Source of the DNA: Azolla caroliniana
Taxonomy: Eukaryota; Polypodiophyta
NCBI GenBank assembly: GCA_043228905.1
Contig: JBHGNT010000009.1
Location: forward strand, 20,088,001 to 20,152,000
Length of the DNA: 64,000 nucleotides
Direction of reading: 5' to 3'
Part shown: piece by piece, positions 10,230 through 20,523 of the stretch
How positions within the stretch are numbered: position 1 is the stretch's first letter
How the letters are laid out: every line of letters starts with the position of its first letter
The notes under the pieces: generated by a model
What the model was told of the DNA's origin: nothing
Seen by the model: only the letters and a program-made list of their open reading frames with translations
The model's database searches: none
Program-made: the position numbers and the translations under genes

Positions 10230-11200
10230 ACTACCATTGTTGCTAAACCCTATTGAGTCCACTCCTCCATAGCCGCCATTCTATACTCAATTACCGACAT
10301 TGAGTGGTCCAAGTATCATCTGCCATTGTTCGATCCGACGGAGTTCACTCCTTCATTGCCGCCATTCTACACTCAGTTGTCGCCACTGTTTAGTCCAAGC
10401 ATCATCTGCCAAGTTCACTCCTCCATTGCTACCATTGTACACTCAGTTGCCGCTACTGTGAAGGTCGTATATTGTTGCCACTTTTCGATCCGACGGAGTT
10501 AACTCCTTCTCCACTATCGCCATTCTACTCTCAGTTGCCAACACTGTGCGTTCCAAGCATCATCTACCACTGTTCGATCTGATGGAGTTCACTTCTCCAT
10601 TGCCATCATTCTACACTCAGTTGTGGCTACTATTCGGTGACCGGTCCTAGATTGCTGCCACTTTTGGATTTGACGGAGTTCAATCATCCATTGCCATCAT
10701 TCTACACTTAGTTGCCGCTACTGTTCGGTCGTGTATTGCTGCCACTTTTCGATCTGAGGGAGTTCACTCCTTCTCCAATGCTACCATTGTACTCTCAGTT
10801 GTTGTCACTGTGCATTCCAAGCATCATTTGCCACTGTTCGATTTGACGGAGTTCACTCATCCATTGCCATCATTCTACACTTGGTTGCCGCTACTGTTTG
10901 GTGGTGTATTGCTGCCACTTTTCGATCCGAAGGAGTTCATTCCTTCTCCACTGCTACCATTGTACTCTTAGTTGTCATCACTGTGCGTTCCAAGCACCAT
11001 CTACCACTGTTTGATCCGACGGAATTCACTCCTCCATTGCCATCCTTCTACACTCAGTTGCCGCCATTGTTCGGTCTTGGATTGTCAAAATTGTTTGATC
11101 AAACGGAGTTCACTCCTCCACTATCGCCATTCTACACTCAGTTGTCGCCACTATTCGGCCCTAGATTACCGCCATTGTTCGGTCTTGGATTTGAATAACT
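10230..11200 (+). repeat. Tandem repeat (~85-90 bp) encoding a proline-rich motif
   Basis: About ten degenerate units share 'gatccgacggagttcactcc', 'ccattctacactcagttg' and 'cactgttcggtc'. In one frame a unit reads approximately 'LPLFDPTEFTPPLPPFYTQL' followed by PPLFG. The last units keep an open plus-strand frame that ends with '...PPLFGLGFE' and a stop near 11198; earlier units drift in frame. It may be the decayed first exon of a structural or intrinsically disordered protein of element A, or simply a minisatellite. The repeated amino-acid pattern favours former coding use. Confidence 0.6.
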
Positions 11201-11342
11201 ATTCTGTCTATTGATTATCTTGTGTATTGTTCTGTATAAACTTGTGTATTGTGGAATATTTTTGTGTATAGTTGTTGCCCATAGCCATCTTTAATACATG
11301 TCTTTTTTTAGGGAAAATTAGGGTTTAAACCCGTCAAGCCAA

Positions 11343-14300
11343 ATGGAAGGGGAAGGAGGGTGTTTAGAATTACCCCTCAATGATCATCAGGATAGGGATG
11401 ACGCTATCATGACACAACAAGCGATACAAACATATTGGGTAGAAAAAAAAGAAAACATCGTCAATTGTTGAAGGATACGAAAGCCACACTCACTAAAGGT
11501 AAAGATAGTATTAGTTGGGATATAGGTCTAAATATCACTGACAATGGAAGTAATGAGACTACTATCATAGAGAGAAAGGTTGTAGACTATTTCAATGTTC
11601 AAACCAAGCACATCAGCAATGAAGACAAGAAGGTAGTACTTTATGGAATATTAAATGATCCATCAATAAAGGAGTTTCGTACTAGTAAATAATGCAAACA
11701 TAACATCTGTACTAGTAAATAATCTCCGTAATAGTTTCGTATCCATGAGCAGGTCAGAAGATGATCTTGTCTTAAAAAGGTCTAGTCTAATGATGTTACT
11801 TAATAGTGATGTTGACGATATTAACATCAATGTGCTATCTAAGGTAATTGGTGTTAGTAGAAAAAGTGTGTACAATACATTGAACCGAATAATTTCCTCG
11901 GGTGAAGGAACTAGTCTGCTAAAGCTAACAACAAGATATAAGCCAATGACACCCATAATATCAAAAATCAAGGATATAATCACAATATTTTGGACTAATG
12001 AGAGTAGGGTTTCACCCAATAAGAAGGATTTATGCAGGAAACGTGTTGGAAGGAGTCAATACGAGGAGCATCCCATTCATCTTCTTGATGTACCTCAGGT
12101 ATTTACATTTATCTCAACATTTCTTTTGACTTTTGAGCTTAGTTAGTTAGCTTATTAGCTACCTCTGAATATGATCATAACCGAATAGCTAATTACCTAC
12201 CTCAGAATATGCCCAAAGCTAACTAGCTACCAGTAATAGCTAATTAGCTACCAAAATAACTAATTAGCTCCCTAAGTATATCAAAATCCCTAATTAGCAG
12301 AGTATGGTAGTAGCTAATTAGCTACTAGTTAGCTAATTAGCTATTGTACAAAACTATGGTAGTAACTAATTAGCTACCACTTCGCTAATTAGCTACTGTA
12401 CTAAACTATGGTAGTAGCTAATTAGCTACCACTTAGCTAATTAGCTATTGTATTAAACTATGCTAGTAGCTAATTACCTACCGGTTAGCTAATTAGCTAT
12501 TGTACTAAACTATTTAGCTACCATTTAGCTAATGTATTAAACTATGGTAGTAGCTAATTAGCTACTATACTGAACTATGGTAGTAGCTAATTAGCTACCA
12601 CTTAGCTAATTAGCTATTGTACTAAACTATGGTAGTAGCTAATTAGCTACTTAACTAAAGTATGGTAGTAGCTAATTAGCTACCACTTAGCTAATGTATT
12701 AAATTATGGTAGTAGCTAATTAGCTACTCAACTAAAGTTTGATAGTAGCTAATTAGCTACCACTTAGCTAATTAGCTATTGTACTAAACTATGGTAGTAG
12801 TTAATTAGCTACCACTTAGCTAATGTATTAAACTATGGTAGTAGCTAATTAGCTATCACTTAGCTAATTAGTTACTCAACTAAAGTTTGATAGTAGCTAA
12901 TTAGCTACTATACTAAACTATGGTAGTAACTAATTAGCTACCACTTAGCTAATTAGCTACTGTACTAAAATATGGTAGTAGCTAATTAGCTATCACTTAG
13001 CTAATTAGCTACTCAACTAAAGTTTGATAGTAGCTAATTAGCTACCACTTAGCTAATTAGCTACTGTACTAAACTATGGTAGTAGCTAATTAGCTACCAC
13101 TTAGCTAATTAGCTACTCAACTAAAGTTTGGTAATAGCTAATTAGCTACCACTTAGCTAATTAGCTACTGTACTAAACTATGGTAGTAGCTAATTAGCTA
13201 CCACTTAGCTAATGTATTAAACTATGGTAGTAGCTAATTAGCTACTCAACTAAAGTATGGTAGTAGCTTAGCTAATTAGCTACTCAACTAAAGTTTGGTA
13301 ATAACTAATTAGCTACCACTTAGCTAATTAGCTACCGTACTAAACTATGGTAGTAGCTAATTAGCTACCACTTAGCTAATGTATTAAACTAGCTAATTAG
13401 CTACCAGTTAGCTAATTAGCTACTCAACTAAAGTTTGATTGTAGTTAATTAGCTACCACTTAGCTAATTAGCTACTCAACTAAAGTTTGATAGTAGCTAA
13501 TTAGCTACCACTTAGCCATAGAGCTAATCAGTATGTCCATTTTATTACGCAGGTCGATTTATTTATTAGGTTCAGGCGAATACATCAAAATATCAAAGTT
13601 CAACTACGAACATTTGAGTCTCTTAAGCCACACTTCGTGAGACGCTTGTTGCATTTACCATGTACAAATGGGTTTTCTCAAGGATTTTGTTAATCTACTA
13701 CGTCACCATAGTCCCTCCCTAACAAATGCAGTTTGCACTTGTGTGTGCCCAATTTGTCGATCGAGCCAGCATGAGCACTGTAAATCATCTGAGCATGTTA
13801 TCTCTTCCATGAGTTGTCTTTTAGATTCAGTATTGTGTCTGACAGAAACTGAGGCCATCTTCCACAATCATAAATGTGTCATGGGTTTATGCCAAGATTG
13901 TGGCCCTAGTAGATTTAGGTGGTGCCCAAATGAATTGAGTAGTGAAATACTAATCTCTGTCAAGTTATTTGAGTTAGTTGACACCAATTTTGAAGGAAAG
14001 GTGTGTAAAAGAAAGGATCTAGTTAGGAAGTCGCTTAAACCAAGGGATTTGGCGTCTTTATTTGTAGTATCTCTAGGAAAGTTCATTAAACACAACTTCA
14101 TTTATTCATGGCAAGCCCATCAGTTTAAGACTTGCATATCTAATTTTCTAAATGATGTAGTAATCTCAATAGTAGATTTCGCAGAGAATTATACTTTCAA
14201 GCAGCAGAATGAAATTCAGCGCAGGTAACCATTTTTGTGCACATAACATATTTTCGAGTTTCAGGTGATCTTAAAAAAGTTATTCATTTTTTTAGTTTTA

Positions 14301-15235
14301 ATGATAAGAAGCATGACACCTTGTTCGTCCAACATTGTTTTAACTTACATTAGCAATGGCTATTAGCTAAACGTTTGGAGCTTACTCAACATTGGGTCTG
14401 GTCTGATGGAGTTGCATCACAATTCAAGGCTAGACATCCATTTTATTTTGTGGGGAGGTATCTTTGCTATAACAAGTTTGGAGATGAGATGATTTTTTTT
14501 TTGGTCTAGCCATGGTAAAGGTGAACATGATGGTGCAGGTGCTGTTATAAAGCGGGCACTTACCCATGAACAACTAAAGGCAGATGGTGTGCAGATGAAT
14601 TGTGTAGCACATGTAGTTGAATTTTTAAGAGCTAATATGTCAATGAGTGCAACTGGTGTTTATTCCTCGCAGGTCCGAGATATCAAACGTGAATTTTGGG
14701 AAGTGAAGATAGATGAAGTAAATAGGGAGAAGACCTGGGAGTGCTAAGGAAATCCCGAATTGTGATCTCTCCATGTTGTTCGCGGTTATTCTAGGTTGGA
14801 TGGTTATTGTATTGTGGTTAGAGAATTAACTTGTTTTTGCTTCCATTGTGTGCAGGGAAATTTGAGGTATTGTTTAAACAAAGCATATATTCAGAATTGG
14901 GAGTATCATACATTGAATGATAAGGAAGTTGTTGATGGGGAAACAAAAAAGAATGTCGAGTTCACATATCAAGGACATGGAGATACTCTGAGTGATGTCT
15001 TAAATGTTGGGGATAATTTTGCTGTAAATGTAGAAGAAGGCAATTCAGAGGGCGTTGATTTCTATATATTGAAGTGCACAGTTAGTAAATAGTGTGCAAC
15101 ACAGAATATATTAGATGCTTGGGGAAATGTTGTATCTACCGAGACATTCTACATCAAAGGTATTTTATATGCAAGACTAGATGATTACGATTATATGTAT
15201 AGGCTATTAGAAGACAAACCAGTGGTGTACATGTA
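11343..15235 (+). pseudogene. Transposase-like gene of element A (HTH, Cys-rich block, DDE/D-like core, C-terminal BAH-like module)
   Basis: An ATG at 11343 opens 'MEGEGGCLELPLNDHQ'; after a frame change, 11435-12098 carries a helix-turn-helix-like 'INVLSKVIGVSRKSVYNTLN' and 'CRKRVGRSQYEEHPIHLLDV'. The donor CAG|GTATTT (12098) joins an acceptor TTACGCAG (13552), in phase. The next exon has 'FESLKPHFVRRLLH', a Cys-rich run (CTCVCPICRSSQHEHC...CVMGLCQDCG) and 'DFAENYTFKQQNEIQ'. After an intron (about 14226-14351) come 'HWVWSDGVASQFKARHPFYF' and 'SSHGKGEHDGAGAVIKRALT'. The acidic residues in these three motifs are my candidates for an RNase H-type catalytic triad. The tail has 'VRELTCFCFHC' and, at about 15000-15235, a BAH-like 'VGDNFAV...DFYILKC...DAWGN...LLEDKPVVYM'. 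Frameshifts (near 11460, 13660, a T-run at 14490) and stops make it non-functional. The C-terminal module recurs at 25190-25579. Confidence 0.7.
12136..13530. repeat. Left palindrome array of element A (TAGCTAATTAGCTA)
   Basis: About 1.4 kb consist of TAGCTAATTAGCTA, a perfect 14-bp palindrome, in near-continuous copies with short connectors such as 'ccact' and 'ttgtactaaactatggtag', giving a higher-order period near 50-55 bp. It occupies the intron between 12098 and 13553 of the transposase-like gene. It starts about 2.2 kb from the left end. Units vary by substitutions and by deletion of whole sub-units. Confidence 0.95.
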
Positions 15236-15715
15236 GTCTTATTTGGTCAGGTGCATCAATGTCCTAATGTCGCAATACAATAGCTGCTTAGGTTTATACA
15301 CAGTTAGTGCTAATGTGTATGAAAGTATTTACAACAGTATGCCATGGAATTTGTAGCTACAAGTAGCAATTACCAGTTTTCTTGTAAAACAAACATAGCA
15401 CATGTATTGCAAATAAACAGTTTAATGGACCTATTTCGGAGTTTTTTTTTCATATACAATCTACTTTTTGTGCTTCTTCTGGCCAAGTCTTCTATCTGAT
15501 ATACAGTTTAATAATATTGTTTAGGGTTCTTCTTTTTGAGATACAGATTTACTCAAGTGAACCATGTACAAGTTAAAATAGTTTGCATAATTTTAAGAAA
15601 AAACATTATCATGAAATCAGCAATCCTGAACATACTCTTAAAATTACATAGTAGATAAGTTACTCAAAACAAGCAATTTAATTCTTCATTGATTAAGTGG
15701 TAGCAAATTACATAT
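15236..15715. other. Convergent 3' ends; no gene seen
   Basis: This is the space between the stop of the + strand transposase-like gene and the stop of the - strand HAD-like gene. It is A/T-rich. I see no open frame with recognisable content. Confidence 0.5.
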
Positions 15716-16661
15716 TTATAACATCCCATTGCCAATGTCTTGAAATCGTCTATAAACAGCTAAGCTCTTGCTTGTCAGTGGAACTTCTCTACATATATGA
15801 TCTACATACCGAGCACGGTATGGAGTCCACAACCATGTAGCTAGTTGGCAGCTCAATGTTTTCACCAAATAGTGTTCAGGCATTTCATCGGGTAGAATGA
15901 GACAGCATCTACGAATGTTGAAGTAATGTCAGAAATGTTATGTATCCAGAATCAATGTATTGTCGGCATTATAATCTGGCCAAGTGTCCAAAAATCAGAA
16001 AGTCTTTTGAATCTTGCAGCATCATTCTGCTCACAATTCTGCCGTGTCCACTGACCCTTGAAATGTTGTCGCCACTTCAGGAAGAATCTTGCTACACACT
16101 TCCACACATATGTACGTGGTTTTTCGCTCCAAATAAACAAATCAAAATATTGCACAACCCACTCCAGAAATTGATTTGCGTCCCTCCTTGGTGTCATATA
16201 TCACACACTCATCAGGACTTTATCAAGCTCCAAGATCAAGGCTCTTCTTTCGACTTCTAATGGTTTAGGTTTCCATTCCTGTAATTGAGCCTCTATTACA
16301 CCAATTACTGGTAGCACACGATCAAGGTCAATCAACTCAGGTGTCCTTTTCCTCTTCAAACCCCTGGTCGACTGTGTTGGGCCTGGCTTCACATTCTGGT
16401 GCTCTTGTGTTGTCGATTTAGTCATTGGCTCAGTGCATGTAGATACTGATCTGGTCAATATCAGCCCACTGGTATCACATGCTGCATCTACCTGCAAAAT
16501 CAGATCATCTGTGCAACATGCTTGATCAACTTGCATGACCAGATCATTTGTGTCAGTTGCTACATCTACTTTCAAGATGTGGCCCTCTAAATACGCAACA
16601 ACATCAACAGTTTCCACACTACCATCGATCTTAGGAGCAATAGATTCAAACCCTTTAAACT
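15716..16661 (-). pseudogene. FCP1/HAD phosphatase-like gene carried by element A
   Basis: From a splice acceptor (TTGCAG, exon start 16661) the minus strand encodes an acidic region with an imperfect internal repeat ('LVMQVDQACCTDD', 'LILQVDAACDTSG'), a basic 'RGLKRKRTPELIDL', and then HAD-like motifs. These are 'RRALILELDKVLMSV' (motif I, normally DLDGT/VL), 'FLEWVVQYFDLFIWSEKPRT' (motif II context), 'HFKGQWTRQNC' and 'FKRLSDFW'. After a probable intron the last exon has 'CCLILPDEMPEHYLVKTL' (motif IV, normally LDDSP) and ends at TAA 15716-15718. FCP1-type enzymes are phosphoserine phosphatases. Here the catalytic Asp positions are altered (ELDK, PDE) and a TGA lies at 16198-16200, so activity is unlikely. 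The domain call rests on motif spacing only. Confidence 0.5.
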
Positions 16662-16928
16662 CTGCAACATCAGAAAACACCAACATATTCACACTCACAA
16701 AGTAACTAACAGTCTCACAAAACAACATAATGAACATGAAATATTTTCCATCATAGAAACATGAACATAATTATCTTGGAGAAACATCATAGAGTTCCAT
16801 TACATAATGTGGATCAAGAAACAACCAATCTGAGGTTTTACTTGTCCAAATAGATCATAGTAAAACATCATAAAACCCTAGGAAAATCGCTAACAATCAT
16901 ATCCCACTAATAAGTATTTCACTCCAAT

Positions 16929-17440
16929 TCAAGAGCCCCTTGACCGAGTAACTGGTCTTGTCCCCAATCGTGGCCCCTTCTTCACCCTTTTTCTAGCCGG
17001 TTTCCCATTTAGCCTTGCTTCTTTGACCCATTGCACAAGTCTATCCTCCTCCGACAACCTTTCCATCACCTCAGCAACGGCTTGCAGGTCAGCCACGTCT
17101 TGCACTAGCTTTTCCAATACAGTGGGATCTGTTTGGACATTATCAGTAGTTGGGCTCAATGGGGTGGAATCAAGGTTTTGGGATTCGAAGAAATGTTGCA
17201 TCAAGTGTTCAAAAACACTATTTTTGTGAACCTCATATTTACATGATGTTTCCAATATTTCATGGCTTTTCACATCCTTGCCTAATTCATTACCATCTTC
17301 CAAAAGAATAGGGTGGAGCTGATCTGAAGGAGATGTGATAGCAGGACTCTTACTTTCAGCCACATTGGCATCTATCTCCTCATCGATTGCAGCGTCATCA
17401 ACACTAGATAGGTCATGCGCCCTCCTTAATCCACAAGATT
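16929..17440 (-). CDS. Acidic exon with basic 'TRSR' C-terminus (element A)
   Basis: A splice acceptor (GTTGTAG) gives an exon start at 17440 and an open frame of 170 codons to TGA at 16929-16931. It begins 'SCGLRRAHDLSSVDDAAIDE', is rich in Asp/Glu/Ser, has a predicted helical stretch 'VLEKLVQDVADLQAVAEVME', and ends in a basic 'RKRVKKGPRLGTRPVTRSRG'. Element B has a counterpart at 26442-27130 that also ends in a basic 'RRITRSRKN'. It is either the last exon of the RING-like gene upstream (the palindrome array would then lie in its intron, donor at 18746) or a separate gene. I recognise no family. Confidence 0.6.
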
Positions 17441-17451
17441 CTACAACAACA

Positions 17452-18720
17452 TGGTCGCTAATTAGCTACATCTTAGGTAACTAGCTATTCTTCAAGACTA
17501 TGATAGTAGCTAATTAGCTACCACTGAGCTAATTAGCTACTTTGCTTAGGTATGGTACTAGCTAATTAGCTACTCAACTAAAATATTGTACTAGCTAGTT
17601 AGCCACTATAACTAAAGTATGGTACTAGCTAATTAGCTATTGTACTAAACTATGGCAGTAGCTAATTAGCTACCATTTTGCTAATTAGCTACTCAGCTAA
17701 AGTATGGTAGTCGCTAATTAGCTACCACTTAGCTAATTAGTTATTGTACTAAACTATGGTAGTACCTAATTAGCTACCACTTAGCTAATTAGCTACTCAA
17801 CTAAAGTATGGTACTATCTAGTTAGCCACTATAACTAAAGTATGGTAGTAGTTAATTAGCTACTACTAAGCTTATTAGCTACTGTACAAAACTATGGTAG
17901 TAGTTAATTAGCTACTATTTAGCTAATTAGGTATTGTATTAAACTATGGTAGTAGCTAATTAGCTACCACTTTGCTAATTAGCTACTATACTAAACTATG
18001 GTAGTCGCTAATTAGCTACCTCTCAGCTAATTAGCTACTGTACTAAACTATGGTAGTCGCTAATTAGCTACCACTCAACTAATTAGCTACTATACTAAAC
18101 TATGGTAGTAGCTAATTAGCTATCAGTTAGCTAATTAGCTACTCTGCTAAAGTATGGTAGTAGCTAATTAGCTACTGTACAAAACTATGGTAGTAGCTAA
18201 TTAGCTATTGTATTAAACTATGGTAGTAGCTAATTAGCTACTGCACTAAACTATGATAGTAGCTAATTAGCTACCACTTAGCTAATTAAATATTGCACTA
18301 AACTATGATAGTAGCTAATTAGTTATTGTACTAAACTATGGTAGTAGCTAATTAGCTACCACTTAGCTAATTAGCTATTGTACTAAACTATGGTAGTAGC
18401 TAATTAGTTACCACTTAGCTAATTAGCTACTCAAGTAAACTATGGTAGTAGCTAATTAGCTTCCACTTAGCTAATTAGTTACTCAACTGAAGTATGGCAG
18501 TAGCTAATTAGCTATTGTAGTAAACTATGGTAGTAGCTAATTAGTTAAGTGGTAGCTAATTAGCTACTCAGCTAAAGTATTCTAGTAGCTAATTAGCTAC
18601 CACTTAGCTAATTAACTACATGTTAGGTAATTAGCTACTACACTACAACCATAATAGCTAAATAGTTTCCACACTTTATACAGCTTACCTAATTAGCAAA
18701 AATGGAACTAATTAGCTACA
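17452..18720. repeat. Right palindrome array of element A (TAGCTAATTAGCTA)
   Basis: This second array has the same palindrome and connectors as 12136-13530, about 1.27 kb long. It lies between the RING-like exon (donor 18746) and the acidic exon (acceptor 17440) of the minus strand. Ignoring the nested LTR element it is about 2.5-3.7 kb from the right end, close to the 2.2-3.6 kb of the left array. Confidence 0.95.
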
Positions 18721-19088
18721 CTATGGTCACAAGCAACAATTTTACCTGTGTGTTTTCTCCACTCATCTAGGAGAGTTGTACTACAATCCCCCAAATAGAA
18801 TGCAGCAATGCGATAGGCATATTGAAAACAAACGATATGGTATGTGTGTTGGCATGGTTGTAGGTGAACCAACAGAGTAGCACATTTGTCCTCTACACGT
18901 AATCCACAAGCGATGCAACATGCTTGAACAGTCAATATATCGTTTCCTGGTTCTCCTTCATTTGGTAAGGGAGCAAGAATGTTCAGGTCCAATTCTTGTC
19001 TGCTCCTTACCATCCCCTCCGCAAAATGTAGTTGCTTCTTAAGGTAGCTAACTACCTATTCTTGACGGGAGTATTGTTCCTTCAACGC

Positions 19089-19686
19089 TGTCGTGCCTTT
19101 CGGCTCCGGATCGTTTGCGTGAGTCGGGTGGGAACCGCCGAGGTTTTGGACTAGGATTCACGAATTTGCTAAAAATAATTCTCTCTTACTACCTAAATAT
19201 TGACTAAATATACTAAACTCGTGGGATTCACGAGATTCTTATCTTATAACTCTTTATACCTATTCTTTACTAGCCTTATTTGTATTTTTCTTTCTCATGC
19301 ACACTAAATGTGCATGTGAGGCTTTTCTAATCCTTGCTTTTATTTGCTAAATATAGTGCTCATTCATGCTAGATGTGCATGAGTCACTTTTTAGTCGCTT
19401 GCGTTTTTCTATAAAATATTCACGCACTCTAAAAATGCATGATTTACCTTTTAATAAAGGTAGGCGCAAATAAAGCACTTATAATTATTAAATCTATTTA
19501 TAGAACACTAAAGATAAGGTAGCATAATGGTAAAGTTGAGGTTTGGCTACGTGGATGTACAAGGTTTGAATCTTGCCCTATGCACATGATAAATATTTTG
19601 ATATTCTTATTTTATTTATTTATATGTAATTAAATCGGTTATATTATTTTTACTTTTTCACGTAGTGTACGAAATACACGACGACA
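19089..19686 (-). repeat. 3' LTR of the gag-only element (598 bp, internally inverted)
   Basis: This LTR is 190 bp shorter than its partner. After the shared first ~65 bp (to 'ttttggactagg'), the segment 19154-19298 matches the partner LTR only as its reverse complement ('ggctagtaa', 'cgtgaatcccacgag', 'caatattta' read backwards). From 'atgcacactaaatgtgcat' (about 19299) the two LTRs agree again in direct orientation. Confidence 0.8.
19514..19586 (+). ncRNA. tRNA-like segment in the partner LTR
   Basis: This is the second copy of the A-box/B-box segment (A box 19520-19530, B box 19563-19573). The B box is GGTTTGAATCT, one base away from consensus. Confidence 0.4.
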
Positions 19687-20523
19687 CTCGCCCCCTCCGA
19701 ACCCGCACATCCTCCGGTATGTGCCGAAGTTGCCGATGCTCGTTGTCTCCCCTTCATCCTCCGTTTGTCCCGCTATGTCAACTTTGTCTCTCCATTTTGA
19801 GTAGACCCATTCTTTCCACCCGAACCATTGTCGCCATCCGATCCACCATATTCTTTGTTCTCTCTCGTCATATTCTTGGCCCTTGTCATTCGTGGTAGTG
19901 TCTTTTACTGGCCTCTTTCTTGTCTTCATCAACCTTGACTTTTTTCCGGATCGCTCTCGTCCGATCAACTTTTGGTTTGATCGGCTTCCGATCGGATTCG
20001 TATTCGGCCGAATCGGAATCGGTTGTTCGGTTTCGATTGAGTCGGTCTCCTTCCGGCCCGGTTTCGATCTATCGGTTTCGGTTTCGGTTGGCTTTCTTTT
20101 CCTCGTTTTCACCAGCCTCGACCGGTCCAACCTCTGGTTGAGTCGGATTTGCTTCTTTCCGGATCGGTCTCGTCCGATCGGCTTTCGGCTAGGTCGGCCT
20201 CCATCCATATTCGCGTTCGGCCAAGTCAGACTCAGTCGATCGGTTTTGACCGAGTCGACCCCTTTTCGGGTCGGCTTTCTTTTGGGTCGTCTTTCGGCCG
20301 AATCCTCATTCGCCCGGTTCGGCTTTCGTTTGTGTCGACTTTCGGTTGAATCCTCATTCGCCCGGTTCGGCTTTCTTTCGGGTCGACTTTCGGTCGAATC
20401 CTCTTTTACCCAGTTCAGCTTTCTTTCGGTTCGTCTTTTGGCCGAATCGTCTTTTACCCGGTTCAGCTTTCTTTCGGATCGGAATCCCGTTCGGATCAGA
20501 ATCCCGTCCGGATCACCTTCCAT
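19639..20523 (-). CDS. Basic repeat protein frame downstream of gag (294 aa)
   Basis: The frame overlaps the 3' end of gag and runs nearly to the 3' LTR, ending inside it. Its N-terminal half is an Arg/Lys-rich imperfect repeat of about 14-17 residues, such as 'ESRPERKPNRANEDST' and 'ESRHKRKPNRANEDSA'. A second repeat type contains 'GRDRSGKK'. The C-terminus is Trp-rich ('WWIGWRQWFGWKEWV'). The basic repeats could serve nucleic-acid binding in place of a zinc knuckle; this is inference. It could be a +1/-1 frameshift extension of gag. The opposite strand also stays open because of codon bias, and I treat that as a shadow. Confidence 0.5.
   Translation of the reverse strand: MEGDPDGILIRTGFRSERKLNRVKDDSAKRRTERKLNWVKEDSTESRPERKPNRANEDSTESRHKRKPNRANEDSAERRPKRKPTRKGVDSVKTDRLSLTWPNANMDGGRPSRKPIGRDRSGKKQIRLNQRLDRSRLVKTRKRKPTETETDRSKPGRKETDSIETEQPIPIRPNTNPIGSRSNQKLIGRERSGKKSRLMKTRKRPVKDTTTNDKGQEYDEREQRIWWIGWRQWFGWKEWVYSKWRDKVDIAGQTEDEGETTSIGNFGTYRRMCGFGGGECRRVFRTLREKVKII
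19687..19699 (-). other. Polypurine tract of the gag-only element
   Basis: The minus strand reads GGAGGGGGCGAG directly before the LTR start TGTCGT. This confirms the 3' LTR edge at 19686 and the minus orientation. Confidence 0.75.

Noticed and set aside
12136-13530. Regular short repeats reminiscent of a CRISPR array
   Set aside because: The repeats are palindromic and nearly contiguous, the spacers are themselves repetitive, and the host is a plant with introns; there are no cas genes.
19514-19586. Functional tRNA gene
   Set aside because: A and B boxes are spaced correctly, but the acceptor and anticodon stems do not form convincingly.
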